Shown piece after piece: positions 28,564-35,038 of a stretch of 64,000 nt of DNA (the stretch's first letter is position 1; the number at the start of each line of letters is the position of its first letter). The notes beneath the pieces are model-generated. The model saw only the letters and a program-made list of their open reading frames with translations. It was not told the origin of the DNA and did not search any database. Origin of the DNA: Bosea sp. OAE506. Its GTDB lineage: Bacteria > Pseudomonadota > Alphaproteobacteria > Rhizobiales > Beijerinckiaceae. Both the position numbers and the translations under genes were made by a program. Location: contig NZ_JBEPOB010000001.1 of the NCBI RefSeq assembly GCF_040546595.1, positions 3,411,001 through 3,475,000 on the forward strand, given 5' to 3'.

Positions 28564-30177
28564 TCACTTCGCCTTCGGCTTCACCGACATCGCCAGCATG
28601 AGCTGGTCGGCGCGGCCCTTGAGGTCGAGGTCGGACTTGAAGGCCCAGACGCCGCTCTCGAAGTGCAGCGGGATGAAGGCGTGGTCGGCCAGCACCAGCT
28701 TGCCGGCCTCCTGCAGCAGGTCTGCCCGCTTGGCGTCGTCCAGCGTCGTCACGGCCTCGCGGATGACGGTGTCGAACTTGTCGTTCTTGTAGCCGCCATA
28801 GTTCGAGCCGCCGAGCGTCTTGGTCTCGTTGGGGGTCGGCGGCCACTGGCGCAGGAAGGAGGCCGCCTCGCCGGTGCCCGAGCCCCAGCCGCCGATCGCG
28901 ACCGAAAACTCCTTCTTGGCCCGGCGCGGGAAGTAGATCGCGCGGGTCATCGCATCGACCTCGGCCTTGATGCCGACCTGCGTCAGATATTGCGCCACGG
29001 CCTGCGTGATCTGGCTGTCGTTGATGTAGCGGTCATTGGTCGTCGAGAGCGTGACCTGGAAGCCGTTGGGATAACCGGCCTCGGCCAGCAGCTTCTTCGC
29101 CTGCGCGGGGTCATAGGCCAGCTTCTCGGGATTGGCCTGGGTGCCGAACATGCCGGTCGGCAGGTACTGATAGGCAGGCTCCGCCGCGCCATCCATGAGG
29201 CGCTTGACGATGGCGTCGCGGTCGATGGCGAGCGACATCGCCTTGCGGACGCGGACGTCCTTCAGCGGGTTCTTGCCGTCCTCGGCCTTGACGAAGGGGC
29301 TCTGGTCGCGGGCGACGTCGAGCTGGAAATAGATCACGCGGGTCGAGGGCGTGATGACGTGATCAAAGCGCTTGTCGCCCTTGATGCGGCCGAGGTCGCG
29401 CGCGGCAGGGTTCTCGATCACGTCGTAGTCGCCCGCGAGCAGGCCGGCCAGGCGCGGGCCGGCATTGGTCACCGGCAGCAGGCGCACGGTGGCCCAGGGC
29501 TCGGCCTTGCCCCAATAGGTCGGGTTGCGCTCGAGCTCGATGGCGGAACCGCGGACATAGGACTTCAGCTTGTAGGGGCCGGTGCCGATGGCGAGGCTGC
29601 CGTCGTTGAAGCCGGTCACCGTCGGCCAGGGGCCGGTGACACCGCAATTCTTGGCGACGTCGTAGCTGATGGGGCCATGTTCGACGATCGAGGCCGAGAG
29701 GATGCCGAGCGCCGAAAGCAGGTTCGGCAGCAGCGGCTCCGGCTCCTTGGTGTTGATCACCAGCGTCCTGGCATCCGGCGTCTCGACGGAGGCGAAATTG
29801 CCGGTCACGTCGGCGAAGGAATCGGAGACCTTGGTCTCGTTCTTCAGCGTGCGGCAGAAGGTGAAGACGACATCTTCGGCCGTGAACGGCTTGCCGTTCG
29901 AGAAGGTGACGCCGTCGCGCAGCTTGAAGGTCCAGCGGTTCTTGCCGTCGTTCTCCCAGGAGGCGGCGAGGCCCGGAAGCAGCTTCTGCTGCTCGTCCTG
30001 GCTGACCAGCGATTCGAACATGTGCTGGGCCAGCGCGTTGTTCGGCGTCAGGTCATGGTAGTGCGGATCGACCGCGGTGGGCTCGGAGGCGAGCGCGATG
30101 CGCAGCGTCTGCGCGCTAGCCGCCGATGCGGCCAGGCAGGAGACGGCGACGGTGGCGGAAAGCAGGAATGTGCGCAT
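28564..30177 (-). CDS. dppA: Dipeptide-type ABC transporter substrate-binding protein (family 5)
   Basis: A 537-residue periplasmic binding protein with a clear signal peptide (cleavage after ASAASAQ, about residue 23). SBP family 5 features are EPTAVDPHYHDLTPNNALAQHMFESL near 33, LAASWENDGKNRWTFKLRDGVTFSNGKPFTAEDV near 72, GTGPYKLKSY near 195 and RKAMSLAIDRDAIVKRL near 310. First gene of the operon, divergent from the RpiR-type regulator. Family members bind peptides, glutathione, nickel, opines or sugars, so dipeptide is only the default assignment. Confidence 0.87.
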   Translation of the reverse strand: MRTFLLSATVAVSCLAASAASAQTLRIALASEPTAVDPHYHDLTPNNALAQHMFESLVSQDEQQKLLPGLAASWENDGKNRWTFKLRDGVTFSNGKPFTAEDVVFTFCRTLKNETKVSDSFADVTGNFASVETPDARTLVINTKEPEPLLPNLLSALGILSASIVEHGPISYDVAKNCGVTGPWPTVTGFNDGSLAIGTGPYKLKSYVRGSAIELERNPTYWGKAEPWATVRLLPVTNAGPRLAGLLAGDYDVIENPAARDLGRIKGDKRFDHVITPSTRVIYFQLDVARDQSPFVKAEDGKNPLKDVRVRKAMSLAIDRDAIVKRLMDGAAEPAYQYLPTGMFGTQANPEKLAYDPAQAKKLLAEAGYPNGFQVTLSTTNDRYINDSQITQAVAQYLTQVGIKAEVDAMTRAIYFPRRAKKEFSVAIGGWGSGTGEAASFLRQWPPTPNETKTLGGSNYGGYKNDKFDTVIREAVTTLDDAKRADLLQEAGKLVLADHAFIPLHFESGVWAFKSDLDLKGRADQLMLAMSVKPKAK

Positions 30178-30272
30178 GATGACGGTTGCTCCCGGCTGAA
30201 ACCGTTTTGACAGGTTTATTTTCGTCCAGTAGCAAACATGAAAACTTTTTTACGTCAACCGGGCGCGAGCGC
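30178..30272. promoter_or_regulatory. Divergent promoter region between dppA-like and rpiR-like genes
   Basis: This 95-base gap is AT-richer than its surroundings. On the plus strand TTGACA (30207-30212) is followed after 17 bases by TAGCAA, a possible -35/-10 pair for the regulator. A short dyad AAAA-C-TTTT lies at about 30241, and A- and T-runs like the operators of RpiR-family proteins occur nearby. The regulator probably binds here to control both directions; this is inferred. Confidence 0.4.
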
Positions 30273-31145
30273 ATGTCCCAAGGCCTGAAGCCATCGACGG
30301 ATCTCTCCAACCGGATCGCGCAGATCTACCCCTCGCTCAGCAATGGCCACCGCCGCGCGGCGGACTTCGTCCTTCAAAATCCGCTCGACGTCGCGACGAT
30401 GACGATCGAGGGGCTGGCCGAGGGCAGCGGCACCTCGAACGCCACCGTTACCCGCTTCGTGAGGGCGCTGGGCTATGGCGGCTATGGCGAGTTCAGGGCC
30501 GCGCTTTCGGCGGCGCTGAAATTTGCGCGTGATCCTGTGGACAGCTTCGCCGGGGCGCGGGCGGAGCCGGGCTCGACCTTCGCCACCTTCGCCAACGCCC
30601 TGGCCGACCAGTCCGCCAATCTCCAGGCAGCGCGCGACGGGCTCGACGAAGCGGCGGTGACGCGTGCGGTCGCCCTGCTGACCAAAGCGCCGCGCGTCTT
30701 CATTGCGGCCTCCGGCGCCAGCCACCACATCGCAGGGTTCCTCGAGGACGGGTTGGCGCTCTATCTCGATGCCGACGTCAACTTCGCCTCCTCGCGGACG
30801 GGGCCCGAACGGGCGATCCGACACATGCTCTCAGCGCGACCGGACGACCTCGTCGTGGCGATCTCGATGCAGCGCTATTCGCGCGCGACACTCGACCTCG
30901 CCGGCTTTGCCAAGAAGCGCGGCGCCTCCGTGCTGGCCCTCACCGACGGGGCGACCTCGCCGCTGGCGGCCATCGCGGATGTCACGCTCTTCGCGCCCTC
31001 GCGGAGCCATCTCCTGCCGAATTCGCCGACCGCGATCTTCGCGCTGGCCGACGCGCTGATCGCAGCCGTGGCGCGCGAGCGGCCGGATTCCGCGGAGGCG
31101 CTGCGGGAGCTCAGCGAAAGCCTGCTCTGGACCTTCCACCGCTAG
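30273..31145 (+). CDS. MurR/RpiR-family transcriptional regulator with SIS domain
   Basis: A 290-residue regulator started at the ATG at 30273. An upstream in-frame start at 30186 would add 29 residues covering the promoter and was rejected. The N-terminal HTH (residues 5-80) includes LSNGHRRAADFVLQNP and GTSNATVTRFVRALGYGGYGEFR. The C-terminal SIS domain starts near 128 (RVFIAASGASHHIAG) and includes LVVAISMQRYSRATLDLA. SIS domains usually bind phosphosugars, which is unusual next to a dipeptide-type importer and hints at an amino-sugar, glycopeptide or opine substrate. Its position divergent from dppA suggests control of that operon. Confidence 0.87.
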   Translation: MSQGLKPSTDLSNRIAQIYPSLSNGHRRAADFVLQNPLDVATMTIEGLAEGSGTSNATVTRFVRALGYGGYGEFRAALSAALKFARDPVDSFAGARAEPGSTFATFANALADQSANLQAARDGLDEAAVTRAVALLTKAPRVFIAASGASHHIAGFLEDGLALYLDADVNFASSRTGPERAIRHMLSARPDDLVVAISMQRYSRATLDLAGFAKKRGASVLALTDGATSPLAAIADVTLFAPSRSHLLPNSPTAIFALADALIAAVARERPDSAEALRELSESLLWTFHR

Positions 31146-31154
31146 GCGGCGGTC

Positions 31155-31180
31155 GGGGCAGCGGCTAGCGCCGCCGCCCC
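31155..31180 (+). terminator. Candidate terminator hairpin after the RpiR-type gene
   Basis: GGGGC-A-GCGGC, loop TAGC, then GCCGC-C-GCCCC forms an 11-base stem with one mismatch, ten bases after the regulator stop. There is no T-run after it. Its right half coincides with the stop and last codons of the rsgA-like fragment. Confidence 0.4.
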
Positions 31181-31291
31181 TTCGGCCCGCGCGCCTCGGG
31201 CGTCTTCGCCTTGTTCTCCGCGTTGAGCTTGCGCCAGCGGGCGAGCCGGGCGGGATCGACCGCGCCGCTCGCCACCGCCGCCTGCACCGCG
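31165..31291 (-). pseudogene. Duplicated 3' fragment of rsgA
   Basis: Read on the minus strand, this encodes AVQAAVASGAVDPARLARWR and then continues to KGRRR and a stop, nearly the same as the C-terminal 40 or so residues of the intact RsgA ending at 32176. The two copies are in the same orientation, share reading frame and stop position, and differ at roughly a fifth of bases. The similarity breaks sharply just after the last zinc-site Cys codon of RsgA; the fragment continues into unrelated sequence. It is too short to be functional. It probably marks one edge of an insertion or rearrangement at the rsgA 3' end. Confidence 0.8.
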
Positions 31292-31495
31292 GCGGCCTGC
31301 CGCTCACGAAAGAGAATCCACGACCGCCATGCAGGCCGTGTTTGACACGATCACGCGACCGGACCAACGTCTGCTCGCCCGAGCTGCCGAGCCTGAGGCA
31401 CCCTGGCGGCCACTAAGCGAGCGGCCGCTATTGGCTTTGCTGCGAGCTGGACCTGTAGCTCGCGGCGGTCGCGCGGGAAAGGCTAGGCGCTCAAA
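31292..31495. other. Insert DNA between the rsgA fragment and a small gene
   Basis: No gene recognised. Short frames on both strands have no protein-like features. This stretch and 31910-32175 flank the small secreted-protein gene and have no counterpart in rsgA, so they are taken as part of the inserted segment. Confidence 0.4.
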
Positions 31496-31909
31496 TCACG
31501 CAGCACCGCACTTCGAGCTCACAAGCTCCACATCCCGATTCGTGAACCGCTTCGTTTCGCGATTATAGCGAGAGCCGGGAAGATCTCGAATGCAGTTGCC
31601 ACGAGGCGATTGTGCTGCCGGGCCTGACTTGGCAGGAACGAAAGACGAGTGAACCTTGTCGATGCAAGATTTCAAAGCGACATATTCTTCGGAACTCCGC
31701 GCGCGGCTTTCCTTCGGAACGCCTACCTTCTCCCAGCAGAACCCTCTGGCGCCTCGGGCGTCTGCATCCGTCCCCCGATAAGAGCTGAGATCGAAGTTGT
31801 TATCTGCTCGAGCTTGGGCCGAGGCCCACTCTATCGGAAACGCAACCATCGCAAAAATAGCGAGCGATTTGCCAACATAAGACATTTTCAGTGTGATCTC
31901 ACGATGCAT
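31496..31909 (-). CDS. Hypothetical secreted protein in AT-richer inserted DNA
   Basis: Family not recognised. From the ATG at 31909 it has 137 residues. A signal peptide is likely (hydrophobic stretch SLAIFAMVAFPIEWASAQA), followed by a mature region with four cysteines spread as FCWEK, LKSCID, GNCIRD and SKCGAA, possibly two disulfides. Starts at 31885 (ATG) or 31921 (TTG) are also possible; a GGGGGG run stands about five bases before 31909. Base composition is visibly lower in GC than the neighbours, which suggests recent transfer. It sits between the two rsgA 3' ends. Confidence 0.55.
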   Translation of the reverse strand: MHREITLKMSYVGKSLAIFAMVAFPIEWASAQARADNNFDLSSYRGTDADARGARGFCWEKVGVPKESRARSSEEYVALKSCIDKVHSSFVPAKSGPAAQSPRGNCIRDLPGSRYNRETKRFTNRDVELVSSKCGAA

Positions 31910-31943
31910 TGCACCCCCCAAACAGTTTTAGTCAAACGCCACT

Positions 31944-31971
31944 AAATTAGCCCAGGTTGCTGTCATTGCAA
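31944..31971 (-). promoter_or_regulatory. Candidate promoter for the small secreted-protein gene
   Basis: On the minus strand TTGCAA, a 16-base spacer and TAATTT form a sigma-70-like -35/-10 pair, with the -10 about 35 bases before the ATG at 31909. Position and spacing are right; the match is moderate. Confidence 0.35.
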
Positions 31972-32175
31972 GGGGATACAAACAACGACTGATCTCAAGC
32001 GATATTGCGAATGAAATCGCCTACCGGGATGCGGGGTTGCAGGCAAATTTTGCTGTTTTCCGCTTTTTCTAATTTTACACGGATACGGCGATACGCCGCT
32101 TGGCGTCGGCGGCTTACTATCACTTGTCAGTATCCGGAAGGAAGAACACTGCCTATGTCGTCAGGCCGCTATCAA

Positions 32176-33183
32176 TTAGCGCCGCCGACCTTTAGGACCC
32201 CTCGCCTCAGGCGTCTTCGCTCTGTTCTCGGCGTCGAGCTTACGCCAGCGGGCGAGGCGGTCGGGATCGACCGCGCCGCTCGCCACCGCCGCCTGCACCG
32301 CGCAGCCCGGCTCGTGCTCATGGGTGCAGTCGCGGAAGCGACAGAGATGGGTGAGTTCGGTGATTTCGGCGAAGAGCGTCTCCAGCCCGGAGGCGGCATC
32401 GCTGACATGGAGCGTGCGCATGCCCGGCGTGTCGATGACCCAGCCGCCGCCTTCGATGGCATGGAGCGAGCGCGAGGTGGTGGTGTGGCGGCCCTTGTCG
32501 TCGCGGGCGCGGATGCCGCCGGTCTCCTGAGCCTCCTCGGAGGCGAGCCCCGCCAGCGTGTTGACCAGGGTCGACTTGCCGACGCCCGACGAGCCGACGA
32601 GGGCGACGGTCCGCCCCTCCCCGCACCAGGGCGCCAGCACCGCCGTGGCGCCGGGTTCCTTCGGGTTGACGACGACGACGGCCAGCTCGCGCTGCAGCGC
32701 CGCCGCTTGGGCGCGATAGGTTTCGGCCGCGTCGGTGAGATCGGCCTTGGTCAGGATGATGACCGGCTCGGCGCCGCTCTCATTGGCCAGCGCCAGATAG
32801 CGCTCCAGCCGCGCGACGTTGAAATCGGCATTGCAGGAGGTGACGATGAAGAGCGTGTCGATGTTGGCGCCGGCGAGTTGGGGCGTCTTGCTGCCTTCGA
32901 CGCGGCGCGCCAGCACGGTACGTCGCTCGAGCAGGCGCCCGATCGCATGGGCCCCCGGCTCGACCAGCACCCAGTCGCCGACCGTATAGGCGCCGGTGTC
33001 GGTATGGACCGGGAGAGAAAGCCGGATCGGGCCCTCTTCCGCCATCGCGCTCATCCTGGAGCGATGGACCGTGGCGATGCGGGCGGGCAGCAGCCCCTCG
33101 TCTTCCGGGCCGCACTGCTTGGCGAAGAAGGCGTTCCAGCCGAGCGCGGCAAGCGTCCAGGCGGCGGGCTCGGGCGCGGTCAT
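32176..33183 (-). CDS. rsgA: Ribosome small subunit-dependent GTPase A
   Basis: A 335-residue circularly permuted GTPase that matures the 30S subunit. An N-terminal OB-fold is followed by the permuted motifs G4 (ILTKADLTD, near 145), G1 (GSSGVGKSTLVNTL, near 200) and G3 (VIDTPGMRTL, near 250). The C-terminal zinc site is LCRFRDCTHEHEPGC near 288. Length is normal. The 3' end is duplicated about 1 kb downstream. A 222-base gap separates it from the divergent hydantoinase gene. Confidence 0.93.
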   Translation of the reverse strand: MTAPEPAAWTLAALGWNAFFAKQCGPEDEGLLPARIATVHRSRMSAMAEEGPIRLSLPVHTDTGAYTVGDWVLVEPGAHAIGRLLERRTVLARRVEGSKTPQLAGANIDTLFIVTSCNADFNVARLERYLALANESGAEPVIILTKADLTDAAETYRAQAAALQRELAVVVVNPKEPGATAVLAPWCGEGRTVALVGSSGVGKSTLVNTLAGLASEEAQETGGIRARDDKGRHTTTSRSLHAIEGGGWVIDTPGMRTLHVSDAASGLETLFAEITELTHLCRFRDCTHEHEPGCAVQAAVASGAVDPDRLARWRKLDAENRAKTPEARGPKGRRR

Positions 33184-33405
33184 CGGCGGGCGGTCCTGAG
33201 ACGGGCGATCCTCATCCTGCCGGTAGAGCGGGCTTCGGGCCGGCTGGCAAGCGCCGTCGTCTCGGCAGCCCTATAAGCGCGACGAATAGCGGCGGCGAAG
33301 ACATCATAGCCCTGCGTCGGCAAGCGCTCGCGGCTGGCCGCGGCTTTGCTATGGTCGCGGCAGAGCGGCCCGACTCCACGCCGCCCAGCCTGCCGGGAGA
33401 ACAGC

Positions 33406-34887
33406 ATGACGACGCAACCCTTCGACCTGGTCATTCGCGGCGGCACCGTCGGCACATCGACCGCGCGCTTCGTCGCCGATGTCGCCGTGAAGGACGGCAA
33501 GATCGCGGCGATCGGCACCGGGCTCGGCAAGGGCGCGCGCGAGATCGACGCAACCGGCCAATTCGTGCTGCCCGGCGGCATAGACACCCATGCCCATGTC
33601 GAGCAGGTCTCGGCCGGCGGGCTGATGAATGCCGACACCTTCGAGAGCGCCACGACCTCGGCGGCCTTCGGCGGCAACACCACGCTGGTCTCCTTCGCCG
33701 CCCAGCATCGTGGGCTCGACCTGCGCAAGGTCGTCGACGACTATGCGGCGCTGGCGAAGCGCGGCGCGCTGATCGACTACGCCTTCCACATGATCGTCGC
33801 GAACCCCGACGAGAAGACGATCAAGGAGGACCTCCCGGCGCTGATCAAGGAAGGACACGCCTCGATCAAGATCTTCATGACCTACGACCTGATCAAGGTC
33901 GACGACGAGCCCCTGCTCGACCTGATGCTGACGGCGCGCCAGCACCGCGCTTTGATCTGCGTCCATGCCGAGAACCACGGCATGATCTCGTGGATGGGCA
34001 AGAAGCTGGTCGAGCGCGGCTATACCGCGCCGAAATTCCATTCGATCAGCCATCCGCGCGGCTCGGAATCGGAGGCCTTCACCCGGCTGATCACCCAGGC
34101 CGCGCTGATCGACCAGCCGATCATGATCTTCCATGTATCGACCGCCGAGGGCGCCGCCGTGATCCGGCAGGCGCGCGGCCAGGGCCTCAAGGTCTTCGCC
34201 GAGACCTGCCCGCAATATCTGTTCATGACCAAGGCCGATCTCGACAAGCCCGGCCTCGAGGGCGCGAAATGGATGTGCTCGCCGCCGCCGCGCGAGACCG
34301 CCGACCAGGACGCGCTCTGGCAGGCGCTGGCGCTCGGGGATCTTCAGACGGTCTCCTCCGACCACGCGCCCTATCGCTTCGACGAGAGCGGCAAGCTCTC
34401 GGCCGGGCCCAACCCCAACTTCAAGCAGATCGCCAATGGCCTGCCAGGGCTCGAAACCCGCCTTCCCCTGATGTTCGACGCGCTGGTCTCGAAGGGCCGG
34501 CCCGAATTCGCCGGGCGCGGGCTCGAGGCCTTTGTCGACCTGACCGCGACCGCGCCGGCGAAGATCTACAACCTGCCAGGCAAGGGCGCGATCCAGCCGG
34601 GCTACGACGCCGACATCGCGATCTGGGACCCCACACGAGAGGTCACGATCACGGATGAGGCGATGCATGACCTGACGGGCTTCACGCCCTTTGCCGGCTA
34701 TCAAGTGACCGGCTGGCCGGAGACGGTGATCCGCCGCGGCGAGGTCGTCGTCAGCGATGGCACGCTCCACGCCAAGGCCGGCTCCGGCCGCTGGCTGTCA
34801 CGCACGGGCGGCCCGGCCGCCGAGCCGACGGGCAAGCTCGTGCTTGAGATGGACCCGGAGCGGAATTTCGGCGCGACGATTTTGTGA
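33406..34887 (+). CDS. hydA: Dihydropyrimidinase / D-hydantoinase family amidohydrolase
   Basis: A 493-residue cyclic amidase. The ATG at 33406 has a GGGAGA upstream and gives the standard N-terminus FDLVIRGGTV. Metal-binding residues are His62 and His64 (DTHAHVEQ), the carboxylated Lys in HASIKIFMTYD near 150, further His in CVHAENHG and FHVSTAEG, and the Asp in SSDHAPYRF near 325. It opens dihydropyrimidine or 5-substituted hydantoin rings. It stands alone here, not near beta-ureidopropionase or the hyuAB genes. The second HxH position reads HAHVEQ rather than the usual HTHM, so allantoinase-like or other cyclic imides remain possible. Confidence 0.85.
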   Translation: MTTQPFDLVIRGGTVGTSTARFVADVAVKDGKIAAIGTGLGKGAREIDATGQFVLPGGIDTHAHVEQVSAGGLMNADTFESATTSAAFGGNTTLVSFAAQHRGLDLRKVVDDYAALAKRGALIDYAFHMIVANPDEKTIKEDLPALIKEGHASIKIFMTYDLIKVDDEPLLDLMLTARQHRALICVHAENHGMISWMGKKLVERGYTAPKFHSISHPRGSESEAFTRLITQAALIDQPIMIFHVSTAEGAAVIRQARGQGLKVFAETCPQYLFMTKADLDKPGLEGAKWMCSPPPRETADQDALWQALALGDLQTVSSDHAPYRFDESGKLSAGPNPNFKQIANGLPGLETRLPLMFDALVSKGRPEFAGRGLEAFVDLTATAPAKIYNLPGKGAIQPGYDADIAIWDPTREVTITDEAMHDLTGFTPFAGYQVTGWPETVIRRGEVVVSDGTLHAKAGSGRWLSRTGGPAAEPTGKLVLEMDPERNFGATIL

Positions 34888-34915
34888 GAGTCGATCGCTT
34901 TACTCGGAAACACCG

Positions 34916-35011
34916 CGTCATCCCGGACAAGCCGCGAAGCGGCGCAGCTCCGGGATCCATTGTAGGGTTCCGGAGCCCTCCGATGGATCCCGGGACTAGC
35001 CCGGGATGACG
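34916..35011. repeat. Palindromic intergenic element (nested inverted repeats)
   Basis: CGTCATCCCGG (34916-34926) is matched by CCGGGATGACG (35001-35011), a perfect 11-base outer inverted repeat. Inside, CCGGGATCCAT is matched by ATGGATCCCGG, and a central near-palindrome AGGGTTCCGGAGCCCT forms the top. The whole 96-base unit would fold into a long hairpin. GTCATCCCGG-type dispersed palindromes are common between genes in rhizobial genomes. It lies between two convergent genes (hydantoinase and yhaN-like), where it can also stop transcription in both directions. Confidence 0.75.
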
Positions 35012-35038
35012 GAGTGGTTCGGAGGCAAGGCAGTCGGC

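Noticed and set aside
31329..31568. A 79-codon plus-strand frame in the rsgA-flanked insert
   Set aside because: It overlaps the small secreted-protein gene antisense and shows no ribosome binding site or family features.
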